Assembly: GCA_009991595.1 (NCBI GenBank)
Contig: JAACVK010000043.1
Location: 1 to 50,688 of the forward strand
DNA: 50,688 nucleotides
Origin: a bacterium
GTDB lineage: Bacteria; Bdellovibrionota; UBA2428
Direction: 5' to 3'
Positions 1 to 9,396 of the stretch are shown here, piece by piece; positions within the stretch are counted from its first letter, which is position 1; each line of letters starts with the position of its first letter. The translations under genes were made by a program, and so were the position numbers. The notes beneath the pieces are model-generated. The model was not told the origin of the DNA and did no database searches. It was given only the letters and a program-made list of their open reading frames with translations.

Positions 1-393
1 TACTGATTCTTTGAACAAATCAATAATTACAGAGAAAACTCTAAGTGCCTACTTGTCTGTTTTAGCTTTACCCACTCTCAATCGGGATCAACCATAAAAG
101 CAATCCATGAAAATTTGATTCTACGATTCTACGATTCTACCCGCTTAATGGGATTCTACGATTCTACACTCTTAGCCTTGAGATGGACCCAGTCTTTTTA
201 GGCCTTCTCAACCCCTTCTTAAAAAAAATACTTAAGTCATCGCTCAAGCGAGAAAACCTAGAACTAAAACATTACTTGGAAACCTAGATTCCTGCGCAGC
301 ACTGTTACTGTCTGCGCTACGAGCCAATTTATCAAACTAAATTAAGTCGCAATCAATTGGTTCTGAGACATTTTGCATTTACAGTGTTTAAAG
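1..393. other. Left-edge region without a convincing gene
   Basis: No reading frame with coding character and no RNA fold was recognised here on either strand. The stretch is AT-rich and contains the GATTCTAC repeat cluster at 117-167. Its right end should hold the promoter of the broken gene that follows. No clear -35/-10 pair could be fixed. Confidence 0.5.
117..167. repeat. Tandem GATTCTAC octamer cluster (3 + 2 copies)
   Basis: Three perfect head-to-tail copies of GATTCTAC occupy 117-140. After an 11-bp spacer, two more perfect copies occupy 152-167. The array is non-coding. The unit length is 8 bp, so copy number could change by slippage. No CRISPR-like spacing, origin or protein-binding role can be shown. 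Confidence 0.8.
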
Positions 394-1215
394 ATGAAGA
401 AGATATCCATAGCCATATTGACGATATCCCTCGTGGGTGCCGTTGTATTCTTTCGACTTCAAACAACCTCCCCCTTTCTAAAAGCATGTCAAACTCACCT
501 AAAAAACAAGAAACTTGTTAGCGCTCTCGATACAGATTTGTGTTCTAAAATAGAAAAACAATTCTTTTCCGGCGATGATAACGTTCAAAACATACTCCCC
601 TCAAAGGTCGGCGCCACCGAGCTTCCTATTGATGATGAAGTTCGCTTTATTGCCTTTAATGATCCGGCATACTTTTCTAGCTATGCTTATTGCTACTTTG
701 CTTTTAAAGAATGGTTCAATCCTGAAAGTTTAGCACCCGATCAAATGGCAATCGCCGCTAGTGGATTTGCCATCTTAAAAAAAGAATTAGAAGGTTATAA
801 AGAGTGGTTGGCTTCCACCAAGGGCCAATCTTGCTCAAGAGCAATCAAAACCTCACTCAACCTAGAGGTTATCGATTTGGAGCAGGAAATGGGCGAAAAA
901 GTATCTATCATTGCAATAAACCCAATTGGTGCAATTAGATCTGACAACGGCCTAGGCGAAGTAATCAAAGAGGCCGTCTAAACGCTTAACCACGAGCGGA
1001 TTCATGCCATTCACGTAAGCTGCCCGGAAGTAGACCTTTCTGCAAAAGCTTACTGGGACGCTTTAAGCTCCGAGAAAAAACAAGCATTGAAAGAAATGTA
1101 TTCAAACTACGACTGGAACAATCCAACAATTGCTGTCCGAGAAGCCTATGCCTATCACTTCGAAAACAATCCGGAGCAAGTTGTAGCTGAATCAGGAACT
1201 TGTTTTAAAAAATAA
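394..1215 (+). pseudogene. Exported HExxH-motif protein gene broken by an in-frame stop
   Basis: The start at 394 gives a signal peptide or membrane anchor (MKKISIAILTISLVGAVVFF). The frame runs to a TAA at 979-981. The same frame then stays open from 982 to a TAA at 1213-1215 and reads as protein-like sequence. Immediately after the first stop it encodes HERIH (991-1005), a match to the zinc-metallopeptidase motif HExxH, then a C-terminal part with EKKQALKEMY and a CFKK end. The whole would be about 273 codons, and the stop removes the motif and the last 77 or so residues. The probable cause is one nonsense change, for example CAA or GAA to TAA; a sequencing error or readthrough is also possible. 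The exact family is not recognised. A metallopeptidase role is inferred from HExxH alone. Confidence 0.7.
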
Positions 1216-1245
1216 AGCGATTCTAACTCCTAAACGGCCACGGAA

Positions 1246-1734
1246 TCATCCAAAAGTATTTAGGGCAGGATAAACCACTTGAAAAAATTCGGTGATAACA
1301 GTTGCTTCATCTAAGTTCTTCACACCCCACTTCTCTAAAAAAGGAGTGAAAAACTCAGAATGCAAGCGCTTCCAAGATTCAACGCTTAGATCATCTTCGC
1401 CTTCGGCGATGGCGATGTATTCAGGAAGATCTTTATACTTATTAAGCTCAACCTTAACGGTCTTCAAAAGTATAGCAGGACTTTCCTTTGAATCTAAGAC
1501 GATCCAGAAATCATTCACCTTAGGCAAGGGGTCCCCCATACTCTGGTAATCCTCAAGCAAACCACTACCGGCAGACTTCTTCCCTTGTTTGTAGAGTGCA
1601 ATCAATTCATCTGTGATTGAGAGGTTTCCCGCAGGCATAACTAAAATGTCGGGATCAGAGGGAATGTCGTCTTTAGCTAAGGTTGATAAATACATATTCC
1701 AAAAGTCTAATTGGTCTTTTTTAAGCTCTTTCAT
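1246..1734 (-). CDS. ASCH domain protein
   Basis: 162 aa. The pattern of an acidic N-terminal helix, DELIALYKQGKKSAGSGLL near residue 43, then PLPKVNDFWIVLDSKESPAILL, an AIAEGEDDLS segment, W-x-x-x-H-x-x-F-F and a final EFFQVVYP is typical of stand-alone bacterial ASCH proteins. These are a PUA-like beta-barrel fold expected to bind RNA or modified nucleotides; the substrate is not known. It is the last gene of a minus-strand trio and its start overlaps the end of the acetyltransferase gene by 14 bp, which suggests translational coupling. Family assignment is fairly sure. Biochemical function is open. Confidence 0.85.
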   Translation of the reverse strand: MKELKKDQLDFWNMYLSTLAKDDIPSDPDILVMPAGNLSITDELIALYKQGKKSAGSGLLEDYQSMGDPLPKVNDFWIVLDSKESPAILLKTVKVELNKYKDLPEYIAIAEGEDDLSVESWKRLHSEFFTPFLEKWGVKNLDEATVITEFFQVVYPALNTFG

Positions 1735-2305
1735 TATCTAATTCCTCATGATTAAAATCAACACGCTTTAAACTGTAGCGCACCTCGAGTTCGCCAGAAT
1801 TAGGAAAATTATGCTCATAAAAATCGGTCTCAAAACTCAACCCCGACTTTTCCATTACACGTTGAGAAGCTATATTCTTTTTCATCGTGTCAGCAAAAAC
1901 TTCCTCTGCTTTAAGACTCACAAAAGCCTTCTCAATCAGAGCTATTGTTCCCTCGGTGGCAAATCCCTGCCCCCAAGAACTTTTTTTCAGTCGATAGCCA
2001 AGCTCAAGACGCTTCGTGTTCTCCAATTCATTCTTTGCGGGCCTTAAATGAAACCAGCCTATAAACTCTTGAGAAGACTTCATTTCAGCCACCCAAAAAC
2101 CCAACTGACCGCCGTGCACAGAGTGCCATTCAATGAAACGATTTAAAATTTTCCTCACCTTATCGGGAGGAGTTGGCTTCTTAAAAGTGAGATACTTCAT
2201 GACCTCAGGATCAGAATCTAAATCCAACAAATCTTGAAAGTCGTCTAGAGTAAATTCTCGCAACACGAGACGTTCGCTTTCCAAATAAACTTTCTTCAAA
2301 CTCAA
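1721..2305 (-). CDS. GNAT N-acetyltransferase, RimJ/RimL type
   Basis: 194 aa. It opens with the usual SERLVLREFTLDD segment. It carries the acetyl-CoA binding loop as WGQGFATEG at residues 111-119 and the helix NIASQRVMEKSG at about 144-155, both hallmarks of RimJ/RimL-like GNATs that acetylate protein N-termini or small amines. The substrate cannot be told. The start is a TTG whose last two bases form part of the upstream cytochrome stop (TTGA overlap), so translation is probably coupled. The 3' end overlaps the ASCH gene. The length is normal for the family. Confidence 0.88.
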   Translation of the reverse strand: MSLKKVYLESERLVLREFTLDDFQDLLDLDSDPEVMKYLTFKKPTPPDKVRKILNRFIEWHSVHGGQLGFWVAEMKSSQEFIGWFHLRPAKNELENTKRLELGYRLKKSSWGQGFATEGTIALIEKAFVSLKAEEVFADTMKKNIASQRVMEKSGLSFETDFYEHNFPNSGELEVRYSLKRVDFNHEELDNERA

Positions 2306-3456
2306 TCTTCTCCGAGGCTTTCAATCCAATTCTCGATTAAACACTGTCCATAAGGATCAACTTTATGTGCACCAATCTTTGGCATATGATCAAAGGAAGA
2401 AGAGGTAAATCGGCGCCACAACGCACTTTCCTCATAATCACCCGCCTTGACTCTAAAGACTCCGCCGCTGGCCCTTCGATAATAGCTTGTCTTTTGATTC
2501 ACCAAAGTCACAAGAGCTGGCTGCATCTCATAAGGTGTGCCACTCACATCCACAGCTAAACGCATTCCAACAAAGCCTGCTTCACCAGCAAATAATCCTG
2601 GAACCTTTAAAACATTATGAACATCTGGAATTCCAGAAGAATGACAATGGGAGCAGTTCACAGAAAAATAGGCCAGGGTCGCTCTTTGGAGCGAATCTCC
2701 GGGAATAAGCGATGCTCTATTTTTCCAATCATGGGAGTCTGTTAACAGATTCGCATCTAAAAGTTTGTTCAATGTTAATGAGTCCAAAGAAATTTCTTTC
2801 AAGTAGCTGGAGTGTAATTTTTCTCTACAAACTTCTGGGAAGTCTTGACTTGCATCGGTCAACTGGAAAGCCTTAAACCCCAGGGGTCTAAAATCAAGAT
2901 AGGAATCTTTGAAGAGCTGGTTCTCATCAAGAGTAAATCCCTCTACGCCGTGGCAGCTATAACAAGAAGCTTTGGAGGGAATGGTGTGTGCGGTGCCTCT
3001 AGCCCGCTCCACTTCCCATTGCTGCAAAATGGCCTCCGACTCATCGGCATTCCAAGCATAGCTTCCATATATCCAGTTAACGGAACTACCAGCGACAAAG
3101 GGCTCCCTTGTGTCGCCAACCTTTTTGATCACTCGAGTCTCAAGACGCTTTCCATCTAAGGAAAATTGTTTCCAAAAAACAGTGCCCACCGGAAATTCCC
3201 AATGATTAGGGTCTTTGGTATTAATCTGAGCGCCGGGCGGCAGATAAACCCAACGTTCTTTCAGAGCGCCATCACTCCACAACGGGTAACGTGGACTATA
3301 AGCCTCTAATGCAGAATTAAGTTGCTTGCTTTCGATGTTTTCATACAGGCACGTAGCAGAAAGCTTGGAGGGGAGCTGATCAAAGCTAAAACTGCAGTTC
3401 TCGGCAAAGGAAGTCCTCAAACAGATCAGGCAAAAGGTAAGAAGGAGCGCCCTCAT
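2302..3456 (-). CDS. SO2930-type diheme c-type cytochrome
   Basis: 384 aa with a cleavable signal peptide (MRALLLTFCLICLRTSFA), so the product is periplasmic or surface-exposed. Two c-type heme sites are visible: CYSCH at residues 165-169 and CSHCH at 268-272. The surrounding text (YPLWSDGALKERWVYLPPG, the PVGTVFWKQF segment, HMPKIG near the C-terminus) fits the HNE_0200/SO2930 family of diheme proteins, which often neighbour parallel beta-helix proteins in other genomes. No such partner is present here. Its electron-transfer partner is unknown. It is the first gene of a minus-strand unit with the acetyltransferase and ASCH genes; the adjacent product roles do not suggest a shared pathway. 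Confidence 0.87.
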   Translation of the reverse strand: MRALLLTFCLICLRTSFAENCSFSFDQLPSKLSATCLYENIESKQLNSALEAYSPRYPLWSDGALKERWVYLPPGAQINTKDPNHWEFPVGTVFWKQFSLDGKRLETRVIKKVGDTREPFVAGSSVNWIYGSYAWNADESEAILQQWEVERARGTAHTIPSKASCYSCHGVEGFTLDENQLFKDSYLDFRPLGFKAFQLTDASQDFPEVCREKLHSSYLKEISLDSLTLNKLLDANLLTDSHDWKNRASLIPGDSLQRATLAYFSVNCSHCHSSGIPDVHNVLKVPGLFAGEAGFVGMRLAVDVSGTPYEMQPALVTLVNQKTSYYRRASGGVFRVKAGDYEESALWRRFTSSSFDHMPKIGAHKVDPYGQCLIENWIESLGED

Positions 3457-3560
3457 TAGAAAGTCTTACTACAATGCTCAAGAAAAGACCAAAGCCCTGC
3501 TTTTCTCGAATAAACCCAATGATTACGTTAAAAAAGTGCCCTGGAACCTAAAGCTGTAGT

Positions 3561-5105
3561 ATGAGAGGGGCGGTGGCAATATTTCAGAATATTCAGGTTG
3601 AGCTTGGCGTAAGTCTTGAGCAACTTCTTTTAGAGCTCGATCCAGAAATGAAATCTTACCGAGTTTTGAAAAAGTCTCTGGATGCTCGTCGAAAAAGCCG
3701 AATTGTTCACGTTTACACCGTAGAAACTTTTCCAACTGCTGAAATTCCGCCATTCGATCGAGAGAATTTGAAAAGTTATTCATCTTCCGAGCACAATGCG
3801 CCTACGACCGTGATCATCGGCGCAGGGCCAGCCGGACTTTTTGCTGCCTTAAGATTGGTTGCTCGTGGAATGCCTTGCCAAATCCTTGAGCGAGGTAAAG
3901 CTCTTGGTCCTCGAATGAGAGACATTTCTGCTCATTGGAGAAAAGGAATTATTAACCCTGATTCAAACGTATGCTTTGGCGAAGGTGGTGCCGGATGTTT
4001 TTCTGATGGCAAACTCATCACGCGGATTAAATCTCCGCACAAGAATTACGTGATGCAAGAACTTGTTCGCTTTGGGGCCCCGGAAGAAATTCTCTACATG
4101 GCCAACCCCCACGTAGGTAGCAACAAAATTCGAGGGATCATTAATAACCTCATTGCTTATCTTCAAAGCAACGGATGCCCTGTGCGTTTTAATTCTCGAG
4201 TCGAAGACTTCATTCTTGAAAACAATAAAATTAAATCTGTTGTGCTGGCCGATGGAACAACAGTGAGCGGCGATCGCTTTGTTTTGGCTACCGGTCATTC
4301 GGCCCACGATGTTTTTGAAAAACTTTTTGAAAAAGGCATTGATACCGAGGCAAAGTCTATGGCGATGGGCTTTCGTATTGAACACGAACAAAAGTGGCTC
4401 AATCTGGCACAATTTGGAAGCCAATGGGAACACCCAGACTTGCCAGTAGCTAATTACAAAGTCACCCACCATAACAATGAAAGCAACACAGGCGTGTATT
4501 CGTTTTGCATGTGTCCAGGAGGCTATGTTCTCCCCTCAAGCGCTCAAAGCGGACAAATGGTTGTCAACGGAATGAGTAACTACAATCATGGATCCCCCTT
4601 TGCTAACTCTGGAATTGTCGTCAGCATTGATAAAGACAAATGGTTTAAAGAAGGCCCTCAGGCTGCCCTTAAATTTCAATCAGAGATTGAGCGTCGCACT
4701 CAAGACCTAGTCATCAACGCAGGTGGCACAAGAGAAGTCCCCGTGCAAAAAGCTCGAGACTTTATTGGCAACAGAGTCACCCCCGCAGGCAAAAGCTCCT
4801 GCCCGAGTGGTGTGATTGCGGTGAACTTGCGAGAAATTTATCCTGAAGAAATCAACAAGGCCCTCATCGAAGCCCTTCAAAGCTTTGATCGAAAGATGCC
4901 AGGCTTTATGTCAAGCGATGCCCTTCTACATGGAGTGGAATCAAGAACCTCCTCTCCAGTAAGAGTATTACGGGACCCTGAGAAACTTTGTTCAACGAAT
5001 GTTTCTAACCTCTATCCTTCTGGGGAAGGCGCTGGGTATGCGGGTGGAATCACATCTGCGGCTGTTGATGGCATTCGCATGGCAGAAGCCATTTTTTTGA
5101 CCTAA
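3561..5105 (+). CDS. FAD-dependent oxidoreductase (COG2509-like)
   Basis: 514 aa. An N-terminal ferredoxin-fold-like stretch (SYRVLKKSLDARRKSRIVHVYTV, about 33-55) precedes the dinucleotide-binding GAGPAGLFAALRL at residues 87-99. Next come a CFGEGGAGCFSDGKL segment and a C-terminal FAD-contact region, LYPSGEGAGYAGGITSAAVDG. This order matches the uncharacterised FAD-dependent dehydrogenases of COG2509, which are cytoplasmic and of unknown substrate. The ATG at 3561 is preceded by an in-frame TAA four codons upstream, so no longer start is possible. No good Shine-Dalgarno sequence is seen. It lies divergent to the cytochrome gene. Confidence 0.9.
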   Translation: MRGAVAIFQNIQVELGVSLEQLLLELDPEMKSYRVLKKSLDARRKSRIVHVYTVETFPTAEIPPFDRENLKSYSSSEHNAPTTVIIGAGPAGLFAALRLVARGMPCQILERGKALGPRMRDISAHWRKGIINPDSNVCFGEGGAGCFSDGKLITRIKSPHKNYVMQELVRFGAPEEILYMANPHVGSNKIRGIINNLIAYLQSNGCPVRFNSRVEDFILENNKIKSVVLADGTTVSGDRFVLATGHSAHDVFEKLFEKGIDTEAKSMAMGFRIEHEQKWLNLAQFGSQWEHPDLPVANYKVTHHNNESNTGVYSFCMCPGGYVLPSSAQSGQMVVNGMSNYNHGSPFANSGIVVSIDKDKWFKEGPQAALKFQSEIERRTQDLVINAGGTREVPVQKARDFIGNRVTPAGKSSCPSGVIAVNLREIYPEEINKALIEALQSFDRKMPGFMSSDALLHGVESRTSSPVRVLRDPEKLCSTNVSNLYPSGEGAGYAGGITSAAVDGIRMAEAIFLT

Positions 5106-5180
5106 GCCTCATAAGAAAATCGGCTTCTTTTTGTCCAATTTATTGGTTGGCTTAAGCAGACCTAAAGCTAGCTAAAGCTT

Positions 5181-5186
5181 TAGAAT
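5181..5186 (+). promoter_or_regulatory. Candidate -10 element (TAGAAT) for a leaderless TPR gene
   Basis: TAGAAT lies 8 nt before the ATG at 5195, and no Shine-Dalgarno sequence is present. If it is the -10 element, transcription would begin at or next to the start codon. No matching -35 hexamer was found at the usual distance. Confidence 0.4.
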
Positions 5187-5194
5187 AATAGCTT

Positions 5195-6688
5195 ATGGGT
5201 ATTCGAGGGCTTACTTTATTCTTATCTCTAGCTTTCTTCCCCATTGTTCACGCTGCCGTTAACTGCAGCAAAACTACTTTAGACCTCGATGTTGGAATGG
5301 CCACAGACCTTTCCGCGAGTAAGCTTCAACGCCTAGAGCGTATGAAACTAATTTACAACGACATCCGAGAGCTTCGCGGCTTGATTGCAAACCCAAAGCA
5401 GATGCCGGCCTCATTTTATAAACGCTGCTATGAAATCAAGAACAAAGCCTTTTCTCAGCACGCAAGAAACGCGCATCAAAACTTAAGTGACCGAGCAGAC
5501 TTTCATGCCCTTCTAGGGGATTACCTCTTCCTTATGGGGAAAAAAAGTGATTCCCTCGGATCTTATGACAGAGCGGCCACCCAAGATCCTCGCAATGCCG
5601 ACTACAAATTAAAAGCCTTTGAACTTTTCCAGGGCATTGAGGCCGATCGAATCAGGGCACTTCCGACAAAGTCTGAACGAGTTAGAGCCACAGAAGAATT
5701 CAAACTCAAAATCATCACTCGACTAAACGCCATTCTAGAAACTCAAGGAGTGCCGCCTAGGGTCCGCTCACAAACTTATGTTTACAAGGCACTCGCTCTA
5801 GCAACCGACGATCGCTTTGCCGAAGCCGAGCAATCCTGGTTGAGCGCGCTCAAAGAAATGCCCTCCAATACAACGGCCCTTGCCCAGTTGAGTAAATTTT
5901 ATTTAACCAAGTTAAAACGACCCGATAAAGCCGTTCCGCATTTACGACGACTTAGCCAAGAAAAGCCAGACAAGGAAAATTTCATAAACTGGATTCAAGC
6001 TGCCTACGAATCAAAGGACCATCACGAAGTGCTCTCTGCTTCAAACATGGCTCTAAAGAAAAATCCCAGTGAAGAGGAGTTCAAAGCTTATAAGGCCTGG
6101 GCTCTTATTCATTTTGAACGATACGATGAGGCAAAAAAGCTAAGTGCGAACTTCGAAAGCAGTTTACCTAAAAATGAAATCGCAAGAGAAGCTAGGGCTA
6201 AGTTAAAGTCAATAGGTGCTGCGGACCTTGCCGACTCAAGCCCCGGCCAAGCCATATCCCTTCTTAAAGAAGCCATTGCATTATTCCCCGACTCAGAAGA
6301 GTTTCGAGTTCAATTAGCCAATGTCATTGTATCTCACGCAAAAAGTAGAAATTTTTCGCCCAAAGACACCATCAAAAAGGATTTTGACTATGCGATTAGC
6401 AACATGGCTCGTGTTCTCATTAAAAAAGAGCTTTCTAGCCACGTTGCAGAACTAGGAACAACCCTTTACGCCTTCTCCTCAAACCCTGCACGTGGGCGTG
6501 GCTTATGCGACAAGCTATCCAAAGATAGGCTTAACACCGCTGACCACATTATCAACTGCGCCTATATATACAAAGCTTCAAAACACGACAGCAAAGCCCA
6601 AGCGCTTTTAGACAAAGGTTTGCAGGATCCAAAGTATAAATCTCAACGAGAGAGAATGTTGCGCGCAATGGGCGACATTGGAATTTAA
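5195..6688 (+). CDS. Exported TPR-repeat protein
   Basis: 497 aa. MGIRGLTLFLSLAFFPIVHA is a clear signal peptide, so the protein is exported. The rest is almost wholly helical with tetratricopeptide-like repeats: LGDYLFLMGKKSDSLGSYDRAATQDPRNADY, FAEAEQSWLSALKEMPSNTTALAQL and related units up to residue 400. TPR arrays mediate protein-protein contacts. No catalytic domain is visible and the partner is not identifiable. It faces a large secreted protein gene on the other strand, with 20 bp between the stops. A -10-like hexamer just before the ATG suggests a leaderless message. Confidence 0.85.
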   Translation: MGIRGLTLFLSLAFFPIVHAAVNCSKTTLDLDVGMATDLSASKLQRLERMKLIYNDIRELRGLIANPKQMPASFYKRCYEIKNKAFSQHARNAHQNLSDRADFHALLGDYLFLMGKKSDSLGSYDRAATQDPRNADYKLKAFELFQGIEADRIRALPTKSERVRATEEFKLKIITRLNAILETQGVPPRVRSQTYVYKALALATDDRFAEAEQSWLSALKEMPSNTTALAQLSKFYLTKLKRPDKAVPHLRRLSQEKPDKENFINWIQAAYESKDHHEVLSASNMALKKNPSEEEFKAYKAWALIHFERYDEAKKLSANFESSLPKNEIAREARAKLKSIGAADLADSSPGQAISLLKEAIALFPDSEEFRVQLANVIVSHAKSRNFSPKDTIKKDFDYAISNMARVLIKKELSSHVAELGTTLYAFSSNPARGRGLCDKLSKDRLNTADHIINCAYIYKASKHDSKAQALLDKGLQDPKYKSQRERMLRAMGDIGI

Positions 6689-6708
6689 GTCCAATTAAAG
6701 AAAAACAC

Positions 6709-9396
6709 CTAATTCTTAACAGCTTCCACATGCACACCATTCGCATCCTCTGAAAGGTGAGTCATAAAGCCAGGAACTTTTGGACAACTTAGAGTTGAGT
6801 CATTCTTTGCTAAAGCTTCACAGCGATCAACATAGCTTTCGTAAATTCCTTGCACATCTAAACACTGTGCACGCTCAGGCAACCCAAGGGAAGGATGATC
6901 TGAAGCTACGGCCTTTAAACTGACTTCTGTTGTGGGCTTCATGTAAGAAGCACAGTCATGAACCAAATTACCTAAGGAGTTCATGATCGAAACCATACCA
7001 GCAACACGCTTGCTTCTATTCGACTCAGAAACATCCAACAATGGTGAAGCGGGAACAATTTCTCGAGCTAAAGTTCGCGTATCAGCGCCAGACTTAGGCG
7101 AATGAGCAGGAACATTGGCCATATAATCAACTAAAAGATGCGTCTCTAGCTCCAAACGCTCCGAAGTATCTACAACGTTTTGATTCTTCCGTTCAGCTAT
7201 AGAATCTAAAGCCACTTTCTGGACGTGATCAATCCCTGCCAAAATATGACAAGCTTGATAGCGATAACGCGTATCCATCTCAATAGCCACGGCAGCCACT
7301 CCAGCGGCTTCTTCCAAGTTTCCCCACAACTCTTCTTTGTTCTTAACAGCTGTCCAAGAACTCACAGACTTTGTAGCAGTCTTACAGACTCTACCAGCCT
7401 TTAAAGCCAGCAAATCAGGTGCTCCAAAAGCCTTAGCAAGATAACCACCGGCCATCCATTTTCTCGCGCTACGTCTCATACAAGATTGAATTTTAAATTC
7501 ACTAAGGGCTGGCTTCAACGCACTCATCCCAATGGCACAAGCTTCGTTAAACTTAATAATTCTATAACTACGATCATTTTGGTGCTCAAAAGAAAATTCA
7601 TCACTAAAGAAACTACGGTGCAGGTTCGACAAGGTAGCAGTCACGGCTGCACAATCATCATCGGAAAAGTCTTGATCTTTTCCGACGTGAATTTGAGTCT
7701 CAATATATTGAGCAATTTTTCTTGCCTCTTGTAGCTCTATTCCAGACAACTGCTTCTCGTCACAAGATTCACCTTCAATTGTTTGACGAAGCTGCTCAAC
7801 AGCTTCGTCCCTGGAAAGATCTGCGTTCTCAGAGCGTCCAGAAGCATCTACTGTATTGTTTGCTTTGCTTGAGCTGGCCGGCCTTCTAGATGACGGTCTC
7901 TTCTTAGACCTAGAGCTACTCTCATCACTACTGTAGTCACTTAGATTACTGTAGCTCGAACCAGAATAAAGAAAAGAACTCAAGCTTTCATTACCAATCA
8001 CCGAGCTCAAATCATGACCAGATTTCTCTTTAACTATGTTGTTAAATGCATTTTTGATCGCATCTTGCCCTTGAGAGGCGACACTTACTTCGTGGCTGTT
8101 TCTATTCGATTTGCGAGCCACCAAAGGCAACTCCGAAGGAGCAGACAACTCGCCAGTGGTGTTAATAGGTTGATTCAAATAGCTAGAAAAATTCTCCCGA
8201 AGATTCACGTCCTCGGGGGTTAACTCTTTTTTAGTCGGAACAACCTCAGGCAGATCTCCCTTGGGTCGTTTCGCTGTAAGTTTATCCAAGCCAAGTTCCT
8301 TCACATCAGGAACCTTCGCTACTTCTTCTTCTTTCTTCTTCTCTTCTACCGGAGCTTCTTCTACAGATTCAGCTTCAGCCACGTCTTTATCTTCTTCAAC
8401 GGGGGCAACCTTTTCCTGAGAACTCTGCTCTTCAGAACTTTGAGGAGTATCTTTGACATCATCATTAGAAGCCGTAAACTTCGAGAACGGATCTGAGAGC
8501 GAAGACCTTTCAGGCTTCTTCATTTCATCTTCACCCTCAGACTTCGAGGCCAACTCATCTTCTACACTTTCTTTTTGAGAGAGTTCCGACACTGCCTCAA
8601 CAGCTTCATCATTAATCTCTGAAGCGCCTTGATTAGCTAGTTGGAAAGAGTTCGATGAAAAGGCAGAAAAACCACCATCAACAAAAGATGGTCCCTTTAT
8701 ATTTTTCACTGCATTTAAGCTATCTAAGACGGGCGAAGAGTTATTAAGTGATGCTGGATCACGATCAGGTCCCACCACAGTGTTAAAGGCAACTTCCACT
8801 CTTGCTAGATCTTTAACATCAGGTTCGGCCAAACGACGGGCCACGCGAGTAATTTCTCCATCTCCCCAATGATCAGGTTGAGTCGCCAGTTCGTCTACAA
8901 TGTCAAAGATCACAACCATTTCATCTTGCTGAAGACTTCGGCCGAAATGACTTTTAGCAATAGACTCTATTTTCATTTTTACAACTTCTTGAGAGTCTCC
9001 CGTAGAATTAAGAGCCATCTCCTTAAGATCTAAAATTAAGCTCTCAACACTATCCTGATCTCCTAAACTTCCCAAAAGTTTCGGCGTTGAATCTCTTTGA
9101 AAAACAGATACAAGGTCTGACAACAGATCTTGATCGCGAGCAATGTCTATCAATGTTCGATCAATCCTCCCACTAAGAATTCCACCCCTACGCGACTCTT
9201 CTCCCAAGTCTTGCATGTTGCCTACAAACTTGGTCGTCTCGAAACAATTGCCCGCTTTCAAGCATTGCTCAGCTTGTGTATCAATTGGCCTATAGGCCAT
9301 TGGAAGCTCAGATTGGAAGGCTTGCAAAGAAGGAACAGCGAGGCAAAGCAGCATAAACACGCCAGAAACGTGCACACTGTTAAGAATTACTCGCAT
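6709..9396 (-). CDS. Large acidic secreted protein, unknown function
   Basis: About 895 aa from the ATG at 9396, which places the signal peptide MRVILNSVHVSGVFMLLCLAVPSLQA at the N-terminus. ATGs at 9420 and 9453 would only lengthen it. After an N-terminal helical part, residues of roughly 260-390 form a low-complexity Glu/Lys/Ser/Val-rich stretch (EEAPVEEKKKEEEVAKV). A Ser-rich segment (SGSSYSNLSDYSSDESSSRS) and an RRPASSSKAN linker follow. The C-terminal 350 or so residues look globular and contain about ten cysteines, which could form disulfides outside the cytoplasm. No known family was recognised. A surface or envelope location is inferred from the export signal only. Confidence 0.8.
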   Translation of the reverse strand: MRVILNSVHVSGVFMLLCLAVPSLQAFQSELPMAYRPIDTQAEQCLKAGNCFETTKFVGNMQDLGEESRRGGILSGRIDRTLIDIARDQDLLSDLVSVFQRDSTPKLLGSLGDQDSVESLILDLKEMALNSTGDSQEVVKMKIESIAKSHFGRSLQQDEMVVIFDIVDELATQPDHWGDGEITRVARRLAEPDVKDLARVEVAFNTVVGPDRDPASLNNSSPVLDSLNAVKNIKGPSFVDGGFSAFSSNSFQLANQGASEINDEAVEAVSELSQKESVEDELASKSEGEDEMKKPERSSLSDPFSKFTASNDDVKDTPQSSEEQSSQEKVAPVEEDKDVAEAESVEEAPVEEKKKEEEVAKVPDVKELGLDKLTAKRPKGDLPEVVPTKKELTPEDVNLRENFSSYLNQPINTTGELSAPSELPLVARKSNRNSHEVSVASQGQDAIKNAFNNIVKEKSGHDLSSVIGNESLSSFLYSGSSYSNLSDYSSDESSSRSKKRPSSRRPASSSKANNTVDASGRSENADLSRDEAVEQLRQTIEGESCDEKQLSGIELQEARKIAQYIETQIHVGKDQDFSDDDCAAVTATLSNLHRSFFSDEFSFEHQNDRSYRIIKFNEACAIGMSALKPALSEFKIQSCMRRSARKWMAGGYLAKAFGAPDLLALKAGRVCKTATKSVSSWTAVKNKEELWGNLEEAAGVAAVAIEMDTRYRYQACHILAGIDHVQKVALDSIAERKNQNVVDTSERLELETHLLVDYMANVPAHSPKSGADTRTLAREIVPASPLLDVSESNRSKRVAGMVSIMNSLGNLVHDCASYMKPTTEVSLKAVASDHPSLGLPERAQCLDVQGIYESYVDRCEALAKNDSTLSCPKVPGFMTHLSEDANGVHVEAVKN

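Noticed and set aside
117-167. Possible CRISPR array
   Set aside because: Units are only 8 bp with no spacers of regular length, and no cas genes are present.
3523-3783. Minus-strand frame opposite the start of the FAD oxidoreductase
   Set aside because: No family resemblance, and the plus strand carries a recognisable protein in the same place.
3963-4472. 169-aa minus-strand frame inside the FAD oxidoreductase gene
   Set aside because: A shadow of a well-conserved plus-strand gene with no coding features of its own.
5104-5131. Possible terminator after the FAD oxidoreductase gene
   Set aside because: AAGCC/GGCTT with a 13-nt loop and five Ts is too weak a stem to report as a terminator.
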